This document shows, piece by piece, positions 1-6,717 of a stretch of 14,254 nt of DNA. How positions within the stretch are numbered: the stretch's first letter is position 1; every line of letters begins with the position of its first letter. Below the pieces are notes generated by a model that did not search any database, had not been told where the DNA came from, and was given only the letters and a program-made list of their open reading frames with translations. Position numbers and translations under genes: made by a program. Source of the stretch: an uncultured Prevotella sp. (lineage in GTDB: Bacteria > Bacteroidota > Bacteroidia > Bacteroidales > Bacteroidaceae); NCBI GenBank assembly GCA_900542795.1, contig UQPD01000059.1, positions 1 to 14,254 of the forward strand. The letters are read 5' to 3'.

Positions 1-47
1 CTACACGCGTAAGATCGTCGGCAGCGTCAGATGTGTATAAGAGACAG
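1..47 (+). other. Untrimmed Illumina Nextera i5 adapter (artefact)
   Basis: These bases match the end of the Illumina i5 oligonucleotide. Positions 1-6 are the tail of the P5 arm, 7-14 an eight-base index (GCGTAAGA), 15-28 the Nextera read 1 primer segment, and 29-47 the 19-base Tn5 mosaic end, which finishes in GAGACAG. Genomic sequence therefore begins at about base 48. This is library-construction sequence left on a contig end, not a transposon in the organism. Confidence 0.97.
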
Positions 48-56
48 AAATAAAAT

Positions 57-767
57 ATGGCAAAGTTCAAACGCATTTTGCTTAAGCTCAGTGGTGAAAG
101 CTTGATGGGCGAGCAAGGTTATGGCATAGACGTAAAACGTCTCAACGAATACGCAACACAGATAAAAGAAGCGCTCGAGATGGGTGTGCAAATCAGCATC
201 GTTATTGGTGGTGGCAACATCTTTCGTGGTTTGAGTGGAGCAGGTAAAGGCTTCGACCGTGTAAAGGGCGACCAAATGGGAATGTGTGCCACTGTTATCA
301 ATTCGCTTGCTTTGAGTAGCGCACTGGGTGCAATCGGTGTAAAGAGCCATGTGCTCACAGCCATCCGTATGGAACCCATTGGCGAGTTCTATAGCAAATG
401 GAAGGCTATTGAAGCTATGGAACGTGGCGAAGTTGCCATCATCAGTTGTGGCACTGGTAGTCCTTACTTCACCACCGACACAGGCTCATCATTGCGTGGC
501 ATCGAAACTGAGGCAGACGTAATGCTTAAGGGTACTCGTGTTGATGGTGTTTACACTGCCGACCCTGAGAAAGACCCTACAGCTACTAAGTTCGATGAAA
601 TCACTTACGATGAAGTTCTTTCGCGCGGTCTTAAGGTGATGGATGTTACTGCAACCGCCATGTGTCGCGAAAACAAGTTGCCTATCTACGTGTTCAATAT
701 GGATGTTTACGGCAATCTGAAGAAGGTGCTCGAAGGCGAAAACATTGGAACTTACGTGCACGCATAA
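57..767 (+). CDS. pyrH: UMP kinase (uridylate kinase)
   Basis: This enzyme phosphorylates UMP to UDP with ATP in cytoplasmic pyrimidine nucleotide synthesis. At 236 residues it has the usual length of bacterial hexameric UMP kinases of the amino acid kinase fold. Visible family motifs are KLSGES at residues 10-15, the glycine-rich GGGNIFRG at 51-58, DQMGMCATVINSLAL from 72, GTGSPYFTTDT at 132-142, and the C-terminal VMDVTATAMC segment from 194. The ATG at 57 gives the canonical MAKFKRILLKLSGES start. Only nine genomic bases lie upstream before the adapter, so the promoter and any upstream partner are missing. In many bacteria frr follows pyrH; here a secreted peptidase follows instead, after a long hairpin. 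The gene is intact and the assignment is firm. Confidence 0.97.
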   Translation: MAKFKRILLKLSGESLMGEQGYGIDVKRLNEYATQIKEALEMGVQISIVIGGGNIFRGLSGAGKGFDRVKGDQMGMCATVINSLALSSALGAIGVKSHVLTAIRMEPIGEFYSKWKAIEAMERGEVAIISCGTGSPYFTTDTGSSLRGIETEADVMLKGTRVDGVYTADPEKDPTATKFDEITYDEVLSRGLKVMDVTATAMCRENKLPIYVFNMDVYGNLKKVLEGENIGTYVHA

Positions 768-786
768 CATAATAAAGAACAAAAGG

Positions 787-857
787 TTTAGGAGTTGAAA
801 AGTTTAAGAGATAAGCTATAACGCATTTAGTAGCCACTTAACTTTTTAACTCCTAAA
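787..857 (+). terminator. Long hairpin after pyrH, probable terminator
   Basis: The left arm (787-808) and right arm (837-857) are reverse complements of about 21 bp, with one G-U pair and one single-base bulge, around a 28-base loop. The right arm runs directly into a T-rich stretch (858-868). This fits an intrinsic terminator for pyrH, although the stem is AT-rich and longer than usual, so a decayed intergenic repeat is an alternative. The remaining gap to the next ATG holds a TTTG at 866-869 but no convincing TAnnTTTG. Confidence 0.55.
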
Positions 858-896
858 TTTTTCTCTTTGTAGACATTCAACTCTATTTATATATAT

Positions 897-3509
897 ATGA
901 AGAAAACTCTACTTACGCTGTTCGCAGCAACCCTTTTTGCTGTCTCGGCAAGTGCCATACCTGCCAAGCCGCGCAAGCAAACGGTGAAGCAGCCCGATGG
1001 TACAACACTTACCATTACATTTAAGGGTGATGAAAACTACCATTTTGTTTCAACACTCGATGGAATACCTCTTGTTAAGCGTGCAGACGGCGCTTATTGC
1101 TATGCAACCATTGATGCCAATGGAAACACAACAGCCTCAACTCAGTTAGCACATAATGCCGATGAACGCGCTGCGGGTGAGATAACTTTTGTAAACAATA
1201 ACGCACAACATGCAGCCCATGTACGCCAAAAAGGTGTACAGCGTGCTGCACAACGTAATGCCAATCGCATAGCCCGTTTGCAAAAGCGTAATAACCGCCA
1301 TAAAGTGAGCATTGCCCCAGGTGTAGGAGGCGAAGGAGTAGGAGTAACAGGTTCGCGCAAGGGTTTAGTCATTTTGGTAAACTTTAAAGATGTCAAGATG
1401 CAGTCTGCTCATAACAACGAAGAGTGGAGCAATTTCTTTAACCAAAAAGGCTATAGCAAAAATGGTAACTCAGGTTCTGTGCACGATTACTTCTACAACC
1501 AATCATACGGTCAGTTTGATCTCACCTTTGATGTGGTAGGTCCTGTAACCGTGTCGAAAAACATGAAGGAGTATGGTGGTAACAATAGTAATGAAGAAGA
1601 TATAGACCCCGCAGGCATGGTGGTTGAGGCTTGTAAACTGGCAGCTTCAAAGGTAAACTTTGCCGATTACGATTGGGATAAAGATGGCGAGGTAGACCAA
1701 GTATATGTAATTTATGCGGGTTATGGCGAAGCCTCTACAGATATTGAAGATACCATTTGGCCGCACGAGTGGCAAATAGAGGAGGCTGGATACAGTCTTA
1801 CACTCGATGGTGTACGCATCAACACCTATGGATGTTCGTCAGAGTTAATGGGCGACACCAGTAGTAAAACCATGGAAGGCATTGGCACCGCATGTCATGA
1901 GTTTAGCCATTGTTTAGGCTTGCCCGATATTTACGACACAACCTATGGTGGAGGCTATGGCATGCAAGAGTGGGACGTAATGGACTACGGCTCGTATGCT
2001 GCCGATGGTTACGAACCTGTGGGCTACAACTCTTACCAGCGTTGGGTGAGTGGTTGGATGCAACCCACCGAACTCAATTCGGCTTGCTATGTTAAAGACA
2101 TGAAGGCACTCTCTGATGCGCCCGAAGCTTATATCGTTTATAACGAGAAAACTCCTTCCGAATATTATCTGCTTGAAAACCGTCAGCAGAAAGGTGGCGA
2201 TAAAGCACTGCCTGGTCATGGCTTGCTAGTAATCCATGTCGATTATAATAAGCGTGCTTGGGAAGAAAACACCTTGAACGATGTAAAGAACCATCAGCGC
2301 TTCTCAATCATTGCAGCCGACAATAAGTATACAGCCACCAGTATGGATGGCGATACTTATCCAGGAACCAGTGGCAATACAGAACTCACTGACACCTCGA
2401 AACCAGCGGCTACATTGTTTAATGCCAATGCTGATGGTCGCAAGTATATGGGTAAACCCATTACAGAGATAGCCGAGAGCAAGGACGGACTTATTTCATT
2501 CACCTTCATGAATGGTGAAAGCCTCGACACACCAGCCGAAGAGAGTTTAAAGTCTACAATCCATTCAACTACAGCCTTTACGGCACAATGGGGAGCTGTG
2601 ACTGAAGCCGAAAACTATAACCTCGAAATCAAAGAATTGGGTGCTGCTAAAGACCCCTCAGAAGCAAAACTAATTGGCGAAGAGTTTACAAAATGGGGCG
2701 AAGGTTTAAAGGTTGATGGCTCAAAGGACATATCTTCGTCGCTCGACGAAAAAACAGCCACTCCTGGTTGGACAGGCCTCAAGGTATACAATGGCATTGG
2801 TGGTGCAAAACTCGGCACATCAAAGTCTATGGGGTATCTTGTTTCGCCCAGTTTAGATGCTGACAGCGAAGTGCTTACTGTGGCACTTACTATGTCTCCG
2901 TTCAAAACCGAGAACGCGGTAACCTTAACATTGCTCTCAGCCAATGATGCCGAGTTGTCGTCACAGTCTATTACAGCAACAGGCAATATGCAAGTGTTCC
3001 ATTTCGCTAACCCCGTGGGTAGTGGCGTTAAATTGAAAATCACCTCAGCCAAACGCTCGTATGTAAATGCTGTGAGCATCTTCGATGGTGACTTTGAGGC
3101 AGATGACCTTGTCGATGTGCTTTCTGCTCAACATAAGGTAAAGGCTGTAGCATCGCGTGCTAAACAAAGTTTTACGGGTATTACCTCTACTTCGTTAGCC
3201 TTTACAGACCTTACGGATGGTGGCACTTACATGTGGCGTGTTCAAGCTGCAAAGGGAAATGTTCTTTCCTCTTGGACACCCTGGCAAAAGGTGGTACTTT
3301 CGGGTATTTCAGAAGGAATTGGTTCTTTGCAGACATCTACTGAGGCTAATAATGACATTGCTGCCAACGAGTTGGTTGACGTTTACACGGTTCATGGTCA
3401 GTTTGTAGGTCGTATGCCTTATGCAACTCTCCAATCGCAGTCCGCTTTCAGTGGTGTCTACCTCTTGTGTACTGCAAAGGGCAAGTTGGTTAAGTGTGTT
3501 CTTAAGTAA
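897..3509 (+). CDS. Secreted M6-family zinc metalloprotease with C-terminal sorting domain
   Basis: This is a predicted secreted endopeptidase of 870 residues. Residues 1-20 form a Sec signal peptide with likely cleavage after ASA. The zinc site is HEFSHCLGLPD (H334, E335, H338), the HExxHxxGxxD pattern of M6 (immune inhibitor A-like) peptidases. A Met-turn-like WDVMDYGSY follows, with M362. After the catalytic region, residues about 559-580 and 762-802 look like the first and last strands of one fibronectin type III domain. The 180 residues between them resemble a jelly-roll insertion. Residues about 825-870 (VDVYTVHGQFVG, SGVYLL, final KCVLK) fit a type A sorting domain for the type IX secretion system. 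The protein is therefore probably exported through the outer membrane and may be surface-attached. Substrates are unknown. The ATG at 897 places the signal peptide correctly. Confidence 0.88.
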   Translation: MKKTLLTLFAATLFAVSASAIPAKPRKQTVKQPDGTTLTITFKGDENYHFVSTLDGIPLVKRADGAYCYATIDANGNTTASTQLAHNADERAAGEITFVNNNAQHAAHVRQKGVQRAAQRNANRIARLQKRNNRHKVSIAPGVGGEGVGVTGSRKGLVILVNFKDVKMQSAHNNEEWSNFFNQKGYSKNGNSGSVHDYFYNQSYGQFDLTFDVVGPVTVSKNMKEYGGNNSNEEDIDPAGMVVEACKLAASKVNFADYDWDKDGEVDQVYVIYAGYGEASTDIEDTIWPHEWQIEEAGYSLTLDGVRINTYGCSSELMGDTSSKTMEGIGTACHEFSHCLGLPDIYDTTYGGGYGMQEWDVMDYGSYAADGYEPVGYNSYQRWVSGWMQPTELNSACYVKDMKALSDAPEAYIVYNEKTPSEYYLLENRQQKGGDKALPGHGLLVIHVDYNKRAWEENTLNDVKNHQRFSIIAADNKYTATSMDGDTYPGTSGNTELTDTSKPAATLFNANADGRKYMGKPITEIAESKDGLISFTFMNGESLDTPAEESLKSTIHSTTAFTAQWGAVTEAENYNLEIKELGAAKDPSEAKLIGEEFTKWGEGLKVDGSKDISSSLDEKTATPGWTGLKVYNGIGGAKLGTSKSMGYLVSPSLDADSEVLTVALTMSPFKTENAVTLTLLSANDAELSSQSITATGNMQVFHFANPVGSGVKLKITSAKRSYVNAVSIFDGDFEADDLVDVLSAQHKVKAVASRAKQSFTGITSTSLAFTDLTDGGTYMWRVQAAKGNVLSSWTPWQKVVLSGISEGIGSLQTSTEANNDIAANELVDVYTVHGQFVGRMPYATLQSQSAFSGVYLLCTAKGKLVKCVLK

Positions 3510-3547
3510 GAAGTAATACAAACTATTTCAGTTTGAAATGTGCATCA

Positions 3548-3733
3548 TAAGTAGGTGTTCAAAATTATTTTATACAATCAGTACGTGTTATTTTCGCATT
3601 GAAAGCACGTTCTCGGGCGCATCTGTTTCCCTCGTTCTCAGTCACATAGCCCGCTATGCTCCTTCATCCGAGGAAAACAGCTGCATCCCGATAACGCACT
3701 TTCAATGTAAAAATAATTTCGAACACCTACTTA
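3548..3733. repeat. 186-bp imperfect inverted repeat (MITE-like or structured element)
   Basis: The terminal arms 3548-3571 and 3710-3733 are 24-bp reverse complements with a single mismatch. Inside them, 3597-3634 pairs with 3669-3708 with a few mismatches and indels, and the apex contains the small palindrome CATAGCCCGCTATG (3654-3667). The left side carries 23 extra bases (3572-3594), and the heptamer TTATTTT occurs both at 3565-3571 and at 3588-3594, as if a short duplication had occurred. The element lies in the gap between the M6 peptidase and the convergent LuxR gene. No transposase is present. A non-autonomous mobile repeat, a REP-like element, or a stable RNA/DNA hairpin are all possible. 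Confidence 0.7.
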
Positions 3734-3787
3734 AAAGTCAGGTATGTGAGATTGGGAAATACCCAAATCTTAACATACCTGACTTTT
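3733..3787. terminator. Bidirectional terminator between convergent genes
   Basis: The arms 3733-3756 and 3762-3787 share a perfect 15-bp outer stem (AAAAGTCAGGTATGT and its complement), followed by a weaker inner stem ending in GGG/CCC around a short loop. The AAAA and TTTT edges let it act in both directions. It lies between the stop of the M6 peptidase (3509, +) and the stop of the LuxR gene (3810, -), where a shared terminator is expected. It abuts the large inverted repeat directly. Confidence 0.75.
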
Positions 3788-3809
3788 GTGAATGCCTTGG
3801 TCGGTTCTT

Positions 3810-4439
3810 TCATATAAGCTCTTCGCTTTGCACAATACCATGCATTACAGCAAAGATGGTGAGGGCGGCTACGCTACGTGTACCTAATTTGTCGGTAAGG
3901 TTATTGCGGTGTGTAATAACCGTGGCTACGCTAACCCCCATTTGTGCTGCAATTTCCTTGTTAATCATCCCCGAAACGATACCCTTAAGTACTTCGCGCT
4001 CACGAGGTGTGAGGTGCGGATGTTCGTGGGTCTCCTTATCGTCGTTGGTAACAGGTAATTGGGCTTGACGCACAACTTCGGGTTCTTTGCCATGCGGACC
4101 ATGTGAGCGTTGCGCCAAGGCTATAATGGCAGAAATAAGTGCTTTCTCGTCTTGAAAAACATTGAGTGTGTGAAAGCCATGTGGCAAATGCATGGTCTCT
4201 TCAGCATGAACCAAAACAATAGTTTTGTGCTGACGTTGCAAAAAATAAGAAGCTCCCACCAATAATTCTTCGGTTGAAACAAAATAGTGAAAGAAACTAT
4301 CCGCATTATCGGCTTGTATTAGTTCAGCGTAACGTGAAAATAAACATACATCGGCACCAGGCATCATACGATGTATAATGTCTGAAAGACCTATGGCTGC
4401 CAATGTATTGGGCAAAATTATTGCAATGGAGGGACGCAT
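3810..4439 (-). CDS. LuxR-type transcriptional regulator with degenerate receiver domain
   Basis: This 209-residue protein has the layout of a NarL/FixJ response regulator. Residues 143-205 form a clear LuxR helix-turn-helix: LTPREREVL at 143-151, NKEIAAQMGVSVATVITHRNN at about 160-180, and DKLG at 183-186. The N-terminal 110 residues have the size and alternating hydrophobic pattern of a receiver. However, the acidic pair after strand 1 is absent (AIILPNTLAAIG), the expected phospho-Asp region reads HYFVSTEELL, and the strand-5 lysine is not evident. It is therefore probably not controlled by ordinary aspartyl phosphorylation. A His-rich linker (113-142) joins the two halves. No histidine kinase is adjacent. 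The gene ends at the convergent terminator, with pflA upstream on the same strand across a 197-bp gap. Its target genes are unknown. Confidence 0.85.
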   Translation of the reverse strand: MRPSIAIILPNTLAAIGLSDIIHRMMPGADVCLFSRYAELIQADNADSFFHYFVSTEELLVGASYFLQRQHKTIVLVHAEETMHLPHGFHTLNVFQDEKALISAIIALAQRSHGPHGKEPEVVRQAQLPVTNDDKETHEHPHLTPREREVLKGIVSGMINKEIAAQMGVSVATVITHRNNLTDKLGTRSVAALTIFAVMHGIVQSEELI

Positions 4440-4552
4440 GGAGAGAATGTATGAGTGGAATTGCGTTGCTTTATGAGTTGGCGTTCGTTGGATGTTTGGC
4501 GGAATGGTATGAATTCTTAGAATTTACAAAAACAAAAATCTTAGAATCTTCC

Positions 4553-4620
4553 TAAATACAGAACCTTTTTTAAATACAGAACTTTATTAAAATACAGAAC
4601 CTTCTTAAAATCAGTCCTTA
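4553..4620. repeat. About 18-bp tandem repeat, roughly 3.5 copies, between pflA and the LuxR gene
   Basis: Copies of a TAAATACAGAACCTTTTT-like unit begin near 4553, 4571, 4589 and 4606. The first two are nearly identical, the third carries small changes, and the fourth is partial and diverged. The gap 4440-4636 also holds a perfect 6-bp inverted repeat around one base, AATTCTTAGAATT (4512-4524), with a second TTAGAAT at 4541-4547. On the minus strand these lie downstream of pflA and upstream of the LuxR gene. They could be operator-like sites or neutral repeats. No clear TAnnTTTG promoter was found here. Confidence 0.6.
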
Positions 4621-4636
4621 TAAAACTACCTTTTAT

Positions 4637-5371
4637 TTAGTTTACCACAAGACGGTCGCCAAAGTACTGACGCAAAATGTTTTCGGCATGTTGTTTTTGT
4701 TCGGGCGTATTCGTGGGGACGTCTTTTAGTTTGTAGTCCCATCCCAAAGCCTCATATTTGTGAACGCCCAAGGTGTGGTAGGGCAGGAGCTCGATGCGCT
4801 GTAGCTGCTTGTAGTTAGCAAAATGTTTGCCCAAAGCATGTAGGTCCTCATCGAAATTGCTTACACCTGGCACCAATACGTAGCGTAGCCAAAAAGGATG
4901 TCCTGTTTCTTCCAGCCACTCGGCAGTGCGCAAAGGTTGTTCATTGCCATGTCCTGTTATGTAACGATGGCGTTCGGGGTTAAATTCCTTGATATCGAGC
5001 ATAACGAGGTCGGTAAGTCCCCAAAGTTCTTCCACATCTTTGTTCCAAATGGCACCATTGCTATCTACACAGATGTGGATACCCTCAGCCTTCAGCATTT
5101 TAAACAAAGGAATAAGTGCTTTAGCTTGTACCGTAGGTTCGCCCCCCGAAAAGGTAATGCCACCTCGTTTGCCAAAGAAAGGCTTAAACGACACAGCTTG
5201 TTGCACAATGTGATTGGGGTCGGTAAGGGTACTTTCGCCTACGGCATCGATTGTATCGGGGTTGGCACAATAAAGACAGCGGAAAGGGCAGCCTTGTAAA
5301 AAAACTACGTAGCGCAGACCTGGACCATCGAACGTGCCCATCGACTCGTAGCTGTGAACGCGTATTTGCAT
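4637..5371 (-). CDS. pflA: Pyruvate formate-lyase activating enzyme (radical SAM)
   Basis: This enzyme uses S-adenosylmethionine and a [4Fe-4S] cluster to install the glycyl radical on pyruvate formate-lyase, a central enzyme of anaerobic fermentation. The radical SAM CxxxCxxC motif is C28, C32, C35 in GCPFRCLYCANPD. SAM-site GITFSGGEP follows at 71-79. The N-terminal SYESMGTFDGPGLRYVVFLQGC is typical of PflA. The length, 244 residues with no inserted ferredoxin-like clusters, fits PflA better than other glycyl-radical activases. The ATG at 5371 is chosen because an earlier in-frame ATG at 5455 adds 28 residues unlike the family and would lie upstream of the candidate promoter. No pflB is next to it in this window, so its partner must be encoded elsewhere. 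The gene diverges from trpS. Confidence 0.92.
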   Translation of the reverse strand: MQIRVHSYESMGTFDGPGLRYVVFLQGCPFRCLYCANPDTIDAVGESTLTDPNHIVQQAVSFKPFFGKRGGITFSGGEPTVQAKALIPLFKMLKAEGIHICVDSNGAIWNKDVEELWGLTDLVMLDIKEFNPERHRYITGHGNEQPLRTAEWLEETGHPFWLRYVLVPGVSNFDEDLHALGKHFANYKQLQRIELLPYHTLGVHKYEALGWDYKLKDVPTNTPEQKQHAENILRQYFGDRLVVN

Positions 5372-5400
5372 AATCTGTTTTAATCTTAGAAAATTGATGT

Positions 5401-5425
5401 GTTGGCGGGCTTTAAACACGCCAAC
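5401..5425. promoter_or_regulatory. Inverted repeat in the pflA leader, possible operator or hairpin
   Basis: GTTGGCG (5401-5407) and CGCCAAC (5419-5425) are perfect 7-bp complements around an 11-base spacer. The repeat lies between the candidate pflA minus-strand promoter element (5442-5449) and the pflA start at 5371, and so within the 5' leader. It stands out as GC-rich in AT-rich surroundings. It could be a repressor site or an RNA hairpin; the sequence does not decide. Confidence 0.4.
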
Positions 5426-5441
5426 TTGCTTTTTATGTGTG

Positions 5442-5449
5442 CAAAGATA
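5442..5449 (-). promoter_or_regulatory. pflA promoter -7 element (TATCTTTG)
   Basis: Read on the minus strand, TATCTTTG matches the Bacteroidota TAnnTTTG consensus exactly. It lies 70 bases before the chosen pflA start. No exact TTTG is seen at the usual distance upstream, so the call rests on the -7 element and its position. Confidence 0.5.
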
Positions 5450-5471
5450 CGGCATTCTATGAAAAAAGATG

Positions 5472-5479
5472 TAACTTTG
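5472..5479 (+). promoter_or_regulatory. trpS promoter -7 element (TAACTTTG)
   Basis: TAACTTTG is an exact TAnnTTTG match 20 bases before the trpS ATG, leaving a very short leader. The region about 20 bases upstream, where a -33 element would lie, overlaps the minus-strand -7 element of pflA. The two promoters therefore probably share sequence. No exact TTTG -33 is seen. Confidence 0.6.
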
Positions 5480-5499
5480 CTCCCAAATACATATATATT

Positions 5500-6594
5500 A
5501 TGGCAAAAGATACGGTAATATTAACAGGCGACCGTCCTACGGGTCGCCTTCACATAGGCCATTACGTTGGCTCTTTGAAGCGTCGTGTTGAGTTGCAAAA
5601 CGAGGGCGACTTCAAAAAAATGTTTGTGTTCATTGCCGATGCACAGGCATTGACCGACAATATTGACAATCCTGAAAAGGTGCGTCAAAATGTGATTGAG
5701 GTGGCACTCGACTATTTGGCTTGCGGACTCGATCCGCAAAAAACAACCATTTTCATCCAAAGCCAAATTCCTGAGCTTTGTGAACTCTCGTTCTATTTTA
5801 TGGACTTGGTCAGCGTGAGCCGTTTGCAGCGTAACCCTACGGTGAAAACTGAAATCGGCATGCGTGGTTTTGAGTCAAGCATCCCCGTGGGCTTCTTTAC
5901 CTATCCCATTAGTCAGGCAGCCGACATTACAGCCTTCCGCGCTACCACCGTGCCTGCTGGCGAGGACCAAAAGCCCATGATTGAGCAAGCAACCGAAATT
6001 GTACGTCGCTTTAATCACATCTATGGCGAAACTTTGGTAGAGCCCAACATCTTGTTGCCCAACAATTCCGTTTGCTGCCGTTTGCCGGGAACAGATGGTA
6101 AGGCAAAGATGTCGAAGAGTTTGGGCAACTGCATCTACCTTTCTGAAACAGCAAAGGAGGTGGAGAAAAAGGTGAAGTCTATGTATACTGATCCCACCCA
6201 CTTGCGTGTTGAAGACCCTGGACACATTGAGGGAAACACCGTGTTTACTTATCTTGATGCTTTTTGCCGTCCTGAGCACTTTGGTCTTTATTGGCCCGAA
6301 TATCAAAACCTTGACGAAGTGAAGGAGCACTACCAACGTGGAGGCTTGGGCGATATGAAGGTCAAGAAATTCCTCAATAAGATTTTACAGGAAGAACTCG
6401 AACCCATCCGCCAGCGTCGTGCAGAGTTTGAAAAAGATATTCCCGCAGTTTACGAAATGCTACGTAAGGGATGCGAAGAGGCACGTGCCGTAGCTGCCGA
6501 CACCTTGAGCGATGTGCGCCGTGCCATGAAAATCAATTATTTTGATGACGCTGCCTTGATAGCAGAACAGGCTGCTCGCTTTGCTGCAAAATAA
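5500..6594 (+). CDS. trpS: Tryptophanyl-tRNA synthetase
   Basis: This is a class I synthetase that charges tRNA-Trp with tryptophan in the cytoplasm. The 364 residues contain the HIGH signature at 18-21 (GRLHIGHYVG), GEDQ at 154-157, and the KMSKS loop at 203-207 (AKMSKSLGN). These are the ATP- and substrate-binding motifs in the correct order and spacing. The ATG at 5500 gives a start of MAKDTVILTGDRPTG. An in-frame ATG at 5437 would add 21 residues that overlap the promoter element and do not look like the family. The gene appears to be transcribed alone, diverging from pflA. Downstream, a weak GGGCG/CGCCT pairing before T6 (about 6646-6688) could terminate it, but it overlaps the rpmH promoter region. 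Confidence 0.96.
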   Translation: MAKDTVILTGDRPTGRLHIGHYVGSLKRRVELQNEGDFKKMFVFIADAQALTDNIDNPEKVRQNVIEVALDYLACGLDPQKTTIFIQSQIPELCELSFYFMDLVSVSRLQRNPTVKTEIGMRGFESSIPVGFFTYPISQAADITAFRATTVPAGEDQKPMIEQATEIVRRFNHIYGETLVEPNILLPNNSVCCRLPGTDGKAKMSKSLGNCIYLSETAKEVEKKVKSMYTDPTHLRVEDPGHIEGNTVFTYLDAFCRPEHFGLYWPEYQNLDEVKEHYQRGGLGDMKVKKFLNKILQEELEPIRQRRAEFEKDIPAVYEMLRKGCEEARAVAADTLSDVRRAMKINYFDDAALIAEQAARFAAK

Positions 6595-6685
6595 GCAGAA
6601 AGGTAACTTTAGGCGAGAAAGTGTGGCTTATTTTAGGTTGAAAATGGGCGAAAAGCTTATTTCGATGTAAAAAATGCACGCCTTT

Positions 6686-6717
6686 TTTGCTCAATCACAA
6701 AAGTTTTCATAACTTTG
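6686..6717 (+). promoter_or_regulatory. rpmH promoter, canonical Bacteroidota type
   Basis: TTTG at 6686-6689 is followed after exactly 20 bases by TAACTTTG at 6710-6717. This reproduces the -33/-7 pattern of the Bacteroidota primary sigma factor. It is the best promoter in the window and points at rpmH, with a transcript leader of a little over 100 bases. Confidence 0.82.

Noticed and set aside
29..47. A transposon end (Tn5 mosaic end) suggesting an insertion
   Set aside because: It is continuous with Illumina index and primer sequence, so it comes from library preparation.
2615..3079. A 154-codon minus-strand frame inside the M6 protease
   Set aside because: It is antisense to a well-supported coding region, with no motif or promoter.
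3538..4068. A 176-codon plus-strand open frame across the inverted repeat and into the LuxR gene
   Set aside because: It translates the non-coding inverted repeat, the terminator and the antisense of the LuxR gene. It shows no family motif and no promoter.
5372..5455. An in-frame upstream ATG that would extend pflA by 28 residues
   Set aside because: The added residues do not resemble PflA, the ATG lies upstream of the candidate -7 element, and it would overlap a similar false extension of trpS.
5437..5499. An in-frame upstream ATG that would extend trpS by 21 residues
   Set aside because: The extension covers the exact TAACTTTG promoter element, and TrpRS proteins begin near the MAKDTVILTG position.
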